From: JADMIH01 sp036399775
Lineage (GTDB): Bacteria > Chloroflexota > Chloroflexia > QHBQ01 > JADMIH01
Direction of reading: 5' to 3'
DNA: 64,000 nt
Assembly (NCBI GenBank): GCA_036399775.1
Contig: DASWMJ010000084.1
Coordinates: 281,188-345,187, forward strand
Shown: in pieces, positions 34,418 to 43,086 of the stretch
How the letters are laid out: each line of letters begins with the position of its first letter
Position numbering within the stretch: the first letter of the stretch is position 1
Position numbers and translations under genes: made by a program
The notes under the pieces: generated by a model
The model's input: only the letters and a program-made list of their open reading frames with translations
Databases searched by the model: none
Told to the model about the DNA's origin: nothing

Positions 34418-35373
34418 CTACCTACCTCACAAGTTTAGTGAAGAGAGCGCTCGGCGAAGGACCCGCCGTGAGGCCGGTCTTGCCGCCTAGCTGGCCCACG
34501 CCGCCCGGAGCCTGGGACACTCCCTTCCGGGAGATTCCGGCGGAGGCGCAGGCCGAACCGTCACCCCCATCCCGCGCCCGCCGGACCGCCTATGTGATGC
34601 CCGAAGTAGACCCAATTTCCGGTCCTGCATCCCTGCCGCGCGCTCCACTCTCCCATGTAGCAGAGCGACCAGCAGAGCAGCCCGCAACGCCCACCCCCAT
34701 GCATGAAGAGCGTCGCACGCATCCTGGTACCAGTCCCGAACCCTTTCCAACCCCACCCCCGCCCCAGGCGGAGCAGCCGCACGCTACCGCCCACGACGCA
34801 ACCAGGGAGATCCCGCGCCCGCCCACATCGGATGTCCTACCTGCCCCACGAGTGGACGACCCTGCATCACCAGTAGCCCAGCCCCGACCCCCGGAGATGG
34901 CACCCGTAATCACACCTGCACAAGCGCCTGCACCACCTATGAGCCTTTCCGGCGCGCGCGTACCACGACCGGATGTGCCTGTGGAGCCAGCGATACGGCA
35001 AGATGCCGCCACCCCGGTGAATACAGAGGGTTCAGTGGTGCCAGCAACGGCGCAAACGCTACCTCTGGTGCAACAGGCCGCGCCGCCTGTAGCGATAACC
35101 CCGCGCCCCGCAAGCGAGCGTATCGTGCCCGTGCCGCAGGAGTCGAACCCCCGGATGACACACCCGGCGGGCACCATGTCGCCCGCCCGGCATGGCGCGC
35201 GCACCCAGCCCCCACCCCCGCCCGCGCCGCCTACCATCCGGGTATCTATTGGGCGAATAGAGGTGCGGGCCGTGATGCCGCCTGCTCCAACCCCTGCGCC
35301 TGCGCCGCCTGCGGCCCCGATGCTGACCCTGGAAGCCTATCTGCGGGAGCGTACCGGGAGGCCCGGCCGATGA
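34414..35373 (+). CDS. Proline-rich eCIS protein with short conserved C-terminal motif
   Basis: 319 residues. About 270 are disordered and Pro/Ala/Thr-rich. Only the ends look ordered: TTYLTSLVKRALGEGP at the start and PTIRVSIGRIEVRAV plus LTLEAYLRERTGRPGR at the end. An extended linker or scaffold that binds another particle protein through its C-terminal motif is possible, but no function is established here. It overlaps both neighbours by four bases, so it is translated in step with the chaperone and cap genes. The composition is not like its neighbours, but base composition is similar. Confidence 0.65.
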   Translation: MTTYLTSLVKRALGEGPAVRPVLPPSWPTPPGAWDTPFREIPAEAQAEPSPPSRARRTAYVMPEVDPISGPASLPRAPLSHVAERPAEQPATPTPMHEERRTHPGTSPEPFPTPPPPQAEQPHATAHDATREIPRPPTSDVLPAPRVDDPASPVAQPRPPEMAPVITPAQAPAPPMSLSGARVPRPDVPVEPAIRQDAATPVNTEGSVVPATAQTLPLVQQAAPPVAITPRPASERIVPVPQESNPRMTHPAGTMSPARHGARTQPPPPPAPPTIRVSIGRIEVRAVMPPAPTPAPAPPAAPMLTLEAYLRERTGRPGR

Positions 35374-36575
35374 GCAACCCGCTAGCCATCGCTGCTGTGA
35401 CCGCCACGTTCGGCCAACTGCTCGGACGGGTTACCGAGGAGCCGACCCTCTCCGGGGCGGGGGTCTCGATGCGCCCTCTCGACCAGGCGCGTACAGCCTC
35501 CCAGACCAACCGGCAGCTAAACCTCTTCCTCTACCAGGTGAGGCCGAACGCGGCCTGGCGCAATATGGACCTGCCGTTCCGCGACTCCAACGCTGATCTG
35601 ACCCGGCGGCCCATGCTGGCGCTTGGCCTCTATTACCTGGTGACAGCCTACGGCCAGGACAATGACGACCTGGACGCCCAGCACCTGCTGGCCCACGCTA
35701 TGAGCCTGGTGCACGATCAGGCCGTCCTCACCCGCGACCAGATACGGGCAGCGATTACGTCTGAGCCTGCGATTGCTCAGAGCGACCTGGCCGACCAGAT
35801 CGAGCTGGTGAAGCTGTGCCCTACCGAGCCGACGCTGGAAGATATATTCAAGCTGTGGACGACGTTTCAGACGCAATATCGCCTGTCGGTGTCATATGAA
35901 GCCTCCGTCGTGCTGATCGAGCGCCCATCGGCGGCGCGGGCAACCCTGCCCGTGCGCGCGGCCAACCTCTACGTCATGCCCTTCCGCCAACCCGTGATCG
36001 AGTCGGTCAGCCCGCAAGTGCTGCCACCCGGCGGGCAACTCACGATCCAGGGCCGAAATCTGACGGGCGACGTGGTGAAGGTGCGCTTCGGCAGCGTGAC
36101 CGCGGACCCCGATACTATCACCGACCGGCAGATTACGCTGAACGCGCCTGCCACGCTGTCGGCGGGGGTAAACACGGTGCAGGTGGTACACCAACTCAAC
36201 CTGGGTACCCCGGCCACTCCCCATCGCGGCTTCGAGTCGAACGTGGCGGCTTTCATCCTGGCACCGCGGATCACCACCCCACAACCCATCAGCGTGGCAC
36301 GAGGCGCGTCCCTTTCGCTCTCATTTCAGCCGGCCGTGCACCGCGCCCAGCAGGTGGCCATCCTGGTTGGCGACCAGCAGATCCTCTTGCCAGCGCGGCC
36401 CGTGGGAGCGCCTCCGGCGACAACCCTGGGCTTCCCCATCCCGTCCACTTTCCCGACCGGCGATTTCTTGCTGCGCCTGCGCGTAGATGGGGCGGAAAGC
36501 CCCCTGGACGTGGATACCGATCCGGCCAGCCCGACCTTCAACCAATACACCGGACCTGAGGTGACAATTACGTGA
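35370..36575 (+). CDS. Pvc16/DUF4255-like cap protein with IPT/TIG domain
   Basis: 401 residues. The N-terminal about 190 residues match the DUF4255 (Pvc16) pattern: LAIAAVTATFGQLL, RQLNLFLYQVRPNAAWRNMD, LALGLYYLVTAYG, AHAMSLVHDQAVLTRDQI, and FKLWTTFQTQYRLSVSYEASVVLI. In characterised eCIS, Pvc16-type proteins terminate the tube and sheath at the far end. An Ig-like IPT/TIG domain follows (about 205-300, PVIESVSPQVLPPGGQLTIQ, GRNLTGDVVKVRFG), then another beta-rich domain. The extra Ig-like domains would make a larger, exposed cap. ATGA overlap with the Pro-rich gene. Confidence 0.8.
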   Translation: MSNPLAIAAVTATFGQLLGRVTEEPTLSGAGVSMRPLDQARTASQTNRQLNLFLYQVRPNAAWRNMDLPFRDSNADLTRRPMLALGLYYLVTAYGQDNDDLDAQHLLAHAMSLVHDQAVLTRDQIRAAITSEPAIAQSDLADQIELVKLCPTEPTLEDIFKLWTTFQTQYRLSVSYEASVVLIERPSAARATLPVRAANLYVMPFRQPVIESVSPQVLPPGGQLTIQGRNLTGDVVKVRFGSVTADPDTITDRQITLNAPATLSAGVNTVQVVHQLNLGTPATPHRGFESNVAAFILAPRITTPQPISVARGASLSLSFQPAVHRAQQVAILVGDQQILLPARPVGAPPATTLGFPIPSTFPTGDFLLRLRVDGAESPLDVDTDPASPTFNQYTGPEVTIT

Positions 36576-38563
36576 TGTTGGATGAGATCTCCTGGACCGA
36601 GGTGAACCAGCGCTACCTCACCGGGGCGCTGGCCGAGGTGCGCGCACGCCTGGCGCAACACACAGACAGCGTCAGCGACGCGGCCACCGCTGGCCTCAAC
36701 CAGGAGACTCCTAGTAGTGATAGCACTCCACCTGAAGTTGAGGAGAATAGGACCGCGCCCCCCGCCCTCGAAACGCTCTGCGCCACGTTTCGCCTCTCAC
36801 CCTTCGAGCGGCATATTCTGCTGCTCTGCGCGGGTATAGAACTCGATTCCCAATTTGCCGCCCTCTGCGCCTCCGCCCAGGGCGACCCGGCTCGCCATTA
36901 CCCAACCTTCAGCCTGGCGCTCGCCGCGCTTGCCGAGCCGCATTGGAGCGCGCTCGCGCCTGATGCCCCGCTCCGGCGCTGGCGACTGGTCGAAATGAAC
37001 AGCTTGCCCGCTACCCCACTGACCCTCACCCCCTTGCGTATTGACGAGCGCATCCTGCACTACCTGGTCGGCGTCCAGCACCTCGACGAGCGGCTGGCCG
37101 ACCTGCTCACCCACGCTCACCACGATAGCGACCTCGCGCCGTCCCACCAGGCGATTGCCGGACGCATTCTTGCCGCATGGGAGCACGCAGGCAGCAGCCA
37201 GCCCCCGCTCATCCAGCTCCACGGGGCCGAAGGAGAGAGCAAGCTCAGTATCGCCGCCGCCGCGTGTACCGCCGCAGGGCTGCACTTGTTCGCCATGCCT
37301 GCCGATACGATTACGGCGCACCCAGGCGAGCGCGAGGGGTTGTTGCGGCTGTGGGCGCGCGAAGCCGCCCTCACAACGAGCGCCCTGTATATTGATGCCG
37401 ACGCGCTCGACACCACTGATGCGCACGCTACAGCCCGCACCAGCCGTTTCCTGGAGCGCGTCCCCGGCGTAGTGCTGCTGGGCACGAACGTTCGCTGGTC
37501 GCCACTACTGCGGCCGGTGCTCACGGTCGAAGTACATAAGCCTACACCTGAGGAGCAACGGGCCTTGTGGCAGAAGCTGCTTGGAGATGCTGCTCCCAGC
37601 CTCAACGGACATGTGGCACATATGTCGGCGGAGTTCAACCTCAGCAGCGCTACAATTCAAGCCACGGTGCGCGAGGCGCTGGACGAGGGGGTGGAAGGCG
37701 ATACCCTGGCGGCACGCCTCTGGAACGCAGGCAGGGCACAGGCCCGCCCCCACCTGGACAACCTGGCCCAGCGCATCCAGCCCGCCGCAGCCTGGGATGA
37801 CCTGGTCCTCAACGAGACGGCCCGGCAGACCCTGCGCGAGATCGCCGTCCACCTCCGGCAGCGCTCCACCGTGTACGACGCGTGGGGTTTCATCACGAAA
37901 GGCACGCGGGGCCTGGGAATCAGCGCCTTGTTCGCCGGGGCAAGTGGTACCGGCAAGACGATGGCGGCGGAAGTATTGGCGGGCGAATTGCGCCTGGACC
38001 TGTATCGCATAGACCTGAGCCAGATCGTGAGCAAGTACATCGGTGAGACCGAGAAAAACCTGCGCCGCGTGTTCGATGCTGCCGAGGATGGAGGCGCGAT
38101 CCTCTTCTTCGATGAAGCCGACGCGCTTTTCGGCAAGCGCAGCGAGGTCAAGGACAGCCACGACCGCTACGCCAACATCGAGATCAACTACCTGCTGCAA
38201 CGGATGGAGCTATACCGGGGCCTGGCTGTGCTGGCGACGAATATGAAGAGCGCGCTCGACCCGGCCTTCCTGCGCCGCCTCCGCTTCGTGGTCAACTTCC
38301 CCTTCCCCGACGCGACCCAGCGTGCCGAGATATGGCGGCGGATATTCCCCGCAGCCACGCCGACCGAGGGCCTGAACATCGCCCGCCTGGCGCAACTCAA
38401 CATCGCGGGGGGCAGCATCCGCAATATCGCGCTAAACGCAGCTTTCCTGGCGGCGGACGCAGGGGAGCCGGTGCGTATGAGCCACCTGCTGCGGGCCACG
38501 CGGAGCGAGTATGCAAAATTGGAGAGGCCGTTGAACGCGGCGGAGATTGGGGGCTGGCTGTGA
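36572..38563 (+). CDS. eCIS AAA+ ATPase
   Basis: 663 residues. A helical N-terminal part holds a degenerate nucleotide-binding region (about 200-330). The C-terminal AAA+ domain is complete: Walker A GASGTGKT (about 456-463), Walker B ILFFDEADALFG (near 510), sensor 1 LATNMKSALDPAF, and arginine residues in FLRRLRFVVNFPFPD. An ATPase of this type (Afp15/Pvc15-like) is a standard eCIS component thought to act in assembly or recycling rather than firing. GTG 36572 and ATG 36575 are both possible starts; the ATG overlaps the stop of the cap gene. Confidence 0.92.
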   Translation: MMLDEISWTEVNQRYLTGALAEVRARLAQHTDSVSDAATAGLNQETPSSDSTPPEVEENRTAPPALETLCATFRLSPFERHILLLCAGIELDSQFAALCASAQGDPARHYPTFSLALAALAEPHWSALAPDAPLRRWRLVEMNSLPATPLTLTPLRIDERILHYLVGVQHLDERLADLLTHAHHDSDLAPSHQAIAGRILAAWEHAGSSQPPLIQLHGAEGESKLSIAAAACTAAGLHLFAMPADTITAHPGEREGLLRLWAREAALTTSALYIDADALDTTDAHATARTSRFLERVPGVVLLGTNVRWSPLLRPVLTVEVHKPTPEEQRALWQKLLGDAAPSLNGHVAHMSAEFNLSSATIQATVREALDEGVEGDTLAARLWNAGRAQARPHLDNLAQRIQPAAAWDDLVLNETARQTLREIAVHLRQRSTVYDAWGFITKGTRGLGISALFAGASGTGKTMAAEVLAGELRLDLYRIDLSQIVSKYIGETEKNLRRVFDAAEDGGAILFFDEADALFGKRSEVKDSHDRYANIEINYLLQRMELYRGLAVLATNMKSALDPAFLRRLRFVVNFPFPDATQRAEIWRRIFPAATPTEGLNIARLAQLNIAGGSIRNIALNAAFLAADAGEPVRMSHLLRATRSEYAKLERPLNAAEIGGWL

Positions 38564-38820
38564 ACATGCCCAACATCGAGCTAGATATAGAGGAGCTTGT
38601 GCTACACGGCTTCGCGCCTGCCGATCAGCACCTGATTGGGGCGGCGGTCAAGAGTGAGTTGGCCCGGCTCTTTGCGGAGCGGGGTGTGCCACCGCTTCTT
38701 GCTACGGGCCGCGAAGCGCCACACCTGGACGCCGGTCTATTTCAGGTCGCGGCCAGCGCTACGCCAGCCGTGATTGGCACCCAGGTGGCCCAGGCGGTCT
38801 ATGGAGGACTAGCAAAATGA
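38560..38820 (+). CDS. Small eCIS protein of unknown function
   Basis: 86 residues from GTG 38560 (or 84 from ATG 38566). Upstream codons in the same frame overlap the ATPase gene and are a shadow. Not recognised by family. It has an N-terminal IELDIEELVLHGF, a helix QHLIGAAVKSELARLFAERG, and a Ala/Gly-rich end AVIGTQVAQAVYGGLAK. Similar small proteins sit after the ATPase in many eCIS clusters. It overlaps the cargo gene by four bases (ATGA) and the ATPase gene by four. Confidence 0.7.
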   Translation: MNMPNIELDIEELVLHGFAPADQHLIGAAVKSELARLFAERGVPPLLATGREAPHLDAGLFQVAASATPAVIGTQVAQAVYGGLAK

Positions 38821-40223
38821 GCGCAAGAATGCAAACACAGATCCCCAGATCGGCACCCATGCCCTCCATTATGCCGGTTCGCACCAACCTGCTACAACGC
38901 AAGTGCGCCTGCGGAGGCACCCCCGGCATGGAGGGGGAATGCGCCGAGTGCCGCGCCAGCCACCTTTCCATGCAACGACAAGCAACCGGTTTAACACAGC
39001 CATCCGCCGTGCCACCCATTGTCCATGAGGTACTGCGTTCGCCCGGTCAACAGCTTGACCAAACTACTCGCGCCTTCATGGAACCTCGCTTCGGGCACGA
39101 CTTCAGCCAGGTCCGAGTGCATACCGATACCCGCGCCGCTGAATCGGCGGCAGCAGTGAATGCCCTGGCGTATACGGTGGGCAAGGATGTAGTCTTTGGG
39201 GCTGGCCGGTACGCGCCGGGTACGGCGGAGGGGCGGAGGCTGATGGCCCACGAACTCACGCATACCCTGCAACAAACAAACGCCAATACGCAGGACGTAA
39301 GCAAGATCAGCGATCCGCAGGACACGTCAGAGCGGGAAGCAAGCCGCATGGCGGAACAAGTTACGCAAATGACCGAGCCGGTGCAGTCGGTGGGCGAAGA
39401 GCACAATGGCCGGCTCGGCATGCGAAGCCTGGAGCGCGATACTTTGGGTATCGCGAGCATCCAACGACAGGCGGATGAGGAAGGCGCGCAGGATGGGGGT
39501 ACGCAGGAGAACCAAAATCCTGAAGAGGAGGGAGTCGAGGTAGGGGATCAACTGATGATGCTGCCTCGCTGGCAGACTGTTTCACTGTCTGCCGAGGACG
39601 CTAATGCCCAGAGGGATGCTTCCCTGTTTGCGTCTAGTAGCAGCACGCCGCCTTTGTTGCAGCGCCAGGCCGACACAAGCACCTGTCACAAGCCGACCTC
39701 AATGCGCGCGGTTATCAGTGGCAAATTTGAAGGCGGTAAAACGATGGACGATTACTTCCCCGATCTCGTCGGAAAGGGTTTCTGGGGGAAGAACGACACG
39801 GCAGGAACATTTGATAATGGCACAAGGGCTGGGTCGTCAGTCCAGTTAATCGGTGAATACCCCAGCCCTTGTGCCCCCGGCACAGGCGCCAATTTTACCC
39901 TGGGCCAGATGGCAACCATCAAGCGCGCGCGGGCCGATGGCAAGAAGATGATGGAAAACGGAAAGCCGCTCGAAGGGCAGACTCTCGATGACATCAAGCG
40001 CAGCGGGCGTGACCAGAGTAAACCCCCCTTCCGCCAGGAGTTTAGCTTCGCCGTTAGCATGGCCGATCCTATCTCCGGCATTCCATACAACACGTTAAAG
40101 AGCTATGAGTGGGAGGTTGACCTGACCACCTCACTCACCGGAAAGGACGGGTCCAAGTCCGTAAACTGGGGTGTGACAGTTGAGGCAAGCGGTGGGAAGG
40201 TTACCAAAAACGAGGTGCGCTAA
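38817..40223 (+). CDS. DUF4157 (eCIS core domain) cargo/effector candidate 1
   Basis: 468 residues. N-terminal leader with a Cys cluster (LLQRKCACGGTPG, CAECRAS), then the DUF4157 domain (about 65-155): VHEVLRSPGQQLD, FMEPRFGHDFSQVRVHTD, VNALAYTVGKDVVFG and the metalloprotease-like MAHELTHTLQQ. The middle is acidic and Gln-rich. The C-terminal part (about 285-468) is a separate domain of unknown family (TMDDYFPDLVGKGFWG; FSFAVSMADPISGIPYNTL). DUF4157 marks proteins associated with eCIS and is linked to cargo loading. Whether the HExxH is active is unknown. Third in a run of overlapping genes. Confidence 0.85.
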   Translation: MSARMQTQIPRSAPMPSIMPVRTNLLQRKCACGGTPGMEGECAECRASHLSMQRQATGLTQPSAVPPIVHEVLRSPGQQLDQTTRAFMEPRFGHDFSQVRVHTDTRAAESAAAVNALAYTVGKDVVFGAGRYAPGTAEGRRLMAHELTHTLQQTNANTQDVSKISDPQDTSEREASRMAEQVTQMTEPVQSVGEEHNGRLGMRSLERDTLGIASIQRQADEEGAQDGGTQENQNPEEEGVEVGDQLMMLPRWQTVSLSAEDANAQRDASLFASSSSTPPLLQRQADTSTCHKPTSMRAVISGKFEGGKTMDDYFPDLVGKGFWGKNDTAGTFDNGTRAGSSVQLIGEYPSPCAPGTGANFTLGQMATIKRARADGKKMMENGKPLEGQTLDDIKRSGRDQSKPPFRQEFSFAVSMADPISGIPYNTLKSYEWEVDLTTSLTGKDGSKSVNWGVTVEASGGKVTKNEVR

Positions 40224-40241
40224 GGGGATAGGAGAGACAAC

Positions 40242-40601
40242 ATGTCGAAATCGTCGCCAAAAAATCGGCGAAACTCGATCAAGCGACTTATCGAGTCGCT
40301 CGCCGACCAGGAACCGCCCTTTTCCAGCCTCGGCACTCCGTTCCTGGTGGACAACGAGGTAACGGAGGTATTAGTGGGTATGGGACAAGCTGCGGTCCCG
40401 GCGCTCGTAGAGGCGCTTCGAGGGAGGCAGCCAAAGGTCGCAATGTACGCCGCCTATTGCCTGGGCCAGATGGGCGACCTATCTATTGTGCCCGCGCTAC
40501 TCGCAACCAGAGAGAAGTATCTGATGAAGGAACCTAAAGAAGAATACGACTTCGGGGTAATGAGTGCAGTTGACCGGGCTATCGAAAGACTTCAAGAGTA
40601 G
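40242..40601 (+). CDS. Small HEAT-repeat-like protein between the two cargo genes
   Basis: 119 residues. Two to three HEAT-like helical pairs: NEVTEVLVGMGQAAVPALVE, RQPKVAMYAAYCLGQMGD, LSIVPALLATREKY. No signal peptide. GGATAGGAGAGACA precedes ATG 40242, 18 bases after cargo 1. HEAT-repeat proteins commonly mediate protein binding, so an adaptor, chaperone or immunity partner of one of the cargo proteins is possible. This is inferred only from position. Confidence 0.7.
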   Translation: MSKSSPKNRRNSIKRLIESLADQEPPFSSLGTPFLVDNEVTEVLVGMGQAAVPALVEALRGRQPKVAMYAAYCLGQMGDLSIVPALLATREKYLMKEPKEEYDFGVMSAVDRAIERLQE

Positions 40602-40671
40602 GCGGAGTAAGTGAAGCAGCAACTAATGTAGAGCAGGCACATCAGAAGATGAAGGCGCGCACGCTGACACC

Positions 40672-40710
40672 CCGGTGCGCCTCACCCAGTTCAGCATCAC
40701 CAAAGAAGGA
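40672..40710 (+). pseudogene. Remnant of the CIS-tube gene upstream of cargo 2
   Basis: Bases 40672-40701 are identical over 30 bases to 42832-42861 inside the CIS-tube gene (encoding PVRLTQFSIT), and the next nine bases are nearly so. Reading in that frame continues open to a TGA at 40771-40773 but with unrelated residues, and is closed upstream by a stop at 40624. It is a scar, not a gene. Confidence 0.75.
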
Positions 40711-40801
40711 CTAACGGTGGGCAGGTCCTTTTCGGCCCTTGTTGATGGGAATGAGGCAGATACTCAAGTTTGAACTACCATTGCACACGACGAGCCTAGC
40801 G

Positions 40802-42376
40802 ATGCAAACACAGAGGAAAAAGCCGCTAATGGGCAAGCTACAAAGCCAAGTCAAGATCGCTCCGAAGCCCTTCTTCACACAAAGTCAGAATGGGCTTCTA
40901 CAACGTAAGTGCGCCTGCGGGGGCACGCCAGGTGTGGACGGCGAGTGTGCCGCCTGCCATGCGAGGCGACTGAGTTTGCAGCGCCAGAGCATATCCGGCC
41001 CTGAGGCAGCACCGCCCATCGTGCATGAAGTGCTGCGCTCACCCGGCCAGCCGCTCGATCCGGCTACTCGCGCCTTCATGGAGCCGCGCTTCGGCCACGA
41101 CTTCAGCCGGGTGCGTGTGCATACCGATAGCCATGCGGCAGCTTCGGCGCGTGAGGTAAACGCCCTGGCCTACACTGTGGGACGCGATATTGCCTTTGCT
41201 TCGGGAAACTATCAACCGGCGACGCTCATGGGAAGGCAATTGATCGCTCATGAACTGGCGCACACTATCCAGCAGGAGAATGCTATGCCGCAGCCCGTCC
41301 AGGCGTTCCGCTTGAGCAGGCCGGACGACGCGTCTGAGTTGGAAGCGGACCAGGTTGCTAATGCTGCCCTGGGCAGGACCTCTATTGCCGTGCAATCGAG
41401 TACGCCCCTGGTGCTCGCTCGCCAGCCGGAGCCTTTTCCCAAAGGCCCATCCCCCTCCCCCTCCCCGTCCGAGCCTACCGAAGAGAAACCTGATTTCTCC
41501 AAAACCGGCCTGAGCACCGAGAGAGGCCGCCTGTCGAGTTGGGGCTGGGGCGCGCCGGAGACTAACAACATCTACCACGATTGCAACATCGAAGAGTTGG
41601 AACGTTCCAAATTCCTTCAGTTTGTAAGATCGTTAGCCGTGCCGCCTCAAGATAGAGGGAGGCGCAAGAAACCGATGAACGCCGAGGACGTTTTCGGCAT
41701 CACCCACTTCGACCCCAACAAGGCAAAACCACCCGAAATCGCCGCGGTTCCGTTTGATGACGCCGGCAAAACCCACTTCAAACTCCGGCCAACCCACGCC
41801 GAGATGCCGCCGATCCGGGCAGCTTACACGAAGGCTGCCGTCTTTATCGAAGGCGCGCAGGCCTTCGGAGGTGAAGAGTGTAAGGAAGAGCGGATCATAC
41901 AAAACAGAAAGACGGGCTCAGCCAAGCTTCCGGTGCAATGGAATCTCACGCCGGAGGGGGCACAAAAGTTCAAAGAGGCGGAGCAGGAGCACTGCAACGA
42001 CATCCGTTATGCGTTCGATATGACCCTGGGGCTATATGCGAGCGGTATCAATAACGTCGCCGCCGCCGAACGGACCTACAGCACCGAGCAGCAGGCGGTA
42101 CAAGACGCCATAAGCTATATCGGCGTCACCCCCGATAAGATGCTCATTAATTTCTATGAGATGGCGCTGAAGACGAGGCTTCGCGATGACCGCGAATGGC
42201 ATACCGGCGGGGCGACCGGCACGCAAACCGGTAACACTAAACATCACCAGATACCCAGCCTCCAAAACGGGTGCCGCTACGTGGAAACTGTCGATGCCGA
42301 GTCGTTGCCTGACGTCGGTAAGCACCCTTCAAGCGAAGTGGTAGAATCTGCACCCGCGCCCCGCGGCAAGCGTTGA
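40802..42376 (+). CDS. DUF4157 (eCIS core domain) cargo/effector candidate 2
   Basis: 524 residues from ATG 40802, chosen because MQTQ there aligns with MQTQ in cargo 1; in-frame starts exist back to 40739, none with a good ribosome-binding site. It shares with cargo 1 the leader LLQRKCACGGTPG and the DUF4157 block VHEVLRSPGQPLD, FMEPRFGHDFSRVRVHTD, IAHELAHTIQQ. The C-terminal part (about 235-524) is unrelated to that of cargo 1. It has a His/Cys/Asp patch EQEHCNDIRYAFD and an end rich in His and Gly (TGGATGTQTGNTKHHQ). The enzymatic role is unknown. It is followed by the CIS-tube gene after 32 bases. Confidence 0.85.
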   Translation: MQTQRKKPLMGKLQSQVKIAPKPFFTQSQNGLLQRKCACGGTPGVDGECAACHARRLSLQRQSISGPEAAPPIVHEVLRSPGQPLDPATRAFMEPRFGHDFSRVRVHTDSHAAASAREVNALAYTVGRDIAFASGNYQPATLMGRQLIAHELAHTIQQENAMPQPVQAFRLSRPDDASELEADQVANAALGRTSIAVQSSTPLVLARQPEPFPKGPSPSPSPSEPTEEKPDFSKTGLSTERGRLSSWGWGAPETNNIYHDCNIEELERSKFLQFVRSLAVPPQDRGRRKKPMNAEDVFGITHFDPNKAKPPEIAAVPFDDAGKTHFKLRPTHAEMPPIRAAYTKAAVFIEGAQAFGGEECKEERIIQNRKTGSAKLPVQWNLTPEGAQKFKEAEQEHCNDIRYAFDMTLGLYASGINNVAAAERTYSTEQQAVQDAISYIGVTPDKMLINFYEMALKTRLRDDREWHTGGATGTQTGNTKHHQIPSLQNGCRYVETVDAESLPDVGKHPSSEVVESAPAPRGKR

Positions 42377-42408
42377 GGGACGTACTAATCAAAGGAGAGG
42401 CTTAATCA

Positions 42409-43074
42409 ATGTCTACATTCCCAGGCTCCCCGCGTCTGATGAAAGGCGCGATCATCGGGATCGACCCGTTCAACCCGTTGGCGAGCATTATCGTGTTCCA
42501 GTACAACCCGGAAACGCTCACGCGCACGCTCGCGCCGCAGACCGCCGGGGGCCAGGGATCGGACCGCTCAGAAGCCCTGCGGCTCAAGGGCGCGCCTGTC
42601 GAGAGCATCACCGTTGCCGTTGACATAGACGCCACCGACCAGCTTGAGACGGCGAATCCGCTGGCGACCTCCCTGGGCATCTATCCGCAACTGTCCGCGC
42701 TGGAGATGCTCATCTACCCCAAGAGCGTGCTGGTCATCGCCAATACTATCTTGCTGGCCCTGGGAACGATCGAGATCATCCCACCCGAAGCGCCCCTCAC
42801 CCTCTTCATCTGGGGGCCGAAGCGCGTGCTGCCGGTGCGCCTCACCCAGTTCAGCATCACCGAAGAGGCATACGACGTGAACCTGAACCCCACCCGCGCT
42901 AAAGTGAGTCTCGGTTTGCAGGTGCTGAGCTACAACGACCTCCCGCTTTCCCACCCCGGCTACGCGCTCTTCCTGGCCCACCAGGTCATCAAGGAAGCGA
43001 TGGCTACGATCAACAGCGTGGGCAATGTCGCGGGCGCCGTCAGCGGGTCGTTCTCGTTCAGCGCGGGGATATAG
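42409..43074 (+). CDS. CIS tube-adaptor protein (Afp7-like N-terminal part)
   Basis: 221 residues. CIS-tube family pattern: RLMKGAIIGIDP, ASIIVFQYNPETLTRTLAP, ESITVAVDIDATDQL, PQLSALEMLIYPKS, LTLFIWGPKRVLPVRLT, ITEEAYDVNLNPTRAKVSL and LPLSHPGYALFLAHQ. In Afp/PVC particles such proteins join tube and baseplate hub and carry a C-terminal LysM domain. Here the LysM-like part is a separate gene 12 bases on. AAAGGAGAGGC precedes ATG 42409. A 30-base piece of this gene is repeated upstream of cargo 2. Confidence 0.85.
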   Translation: MSTFPGSPRLMKGAIIGIDPFNPLASIIVFQYNPETLTRTLAPQTAGGQGSDRSEALRLKGAPVESITVAVDIDATDQLETANPLATSLGIYPQLSALEMLIYPKSVLVIANTILLALGTIEIIPPEAPLTLFIWGPKRVLPVRLTQFSITEEAYDVNLNPTRAKVSLGLQVLSYNDLPLSHPGYALFLAHQVIKEAMATINSVGNVAGAVSGSFSFSAGI

Positions 43075-43086
43075 GAGGATAACGCG

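Noticed and set aside
38332..38559. N-terminal extension of the small eCIS protein
   Set aside because: It overlaps the ATPase gene and is Arg/Gly-rich; the native start is GTG 38560 or ATG 38566.
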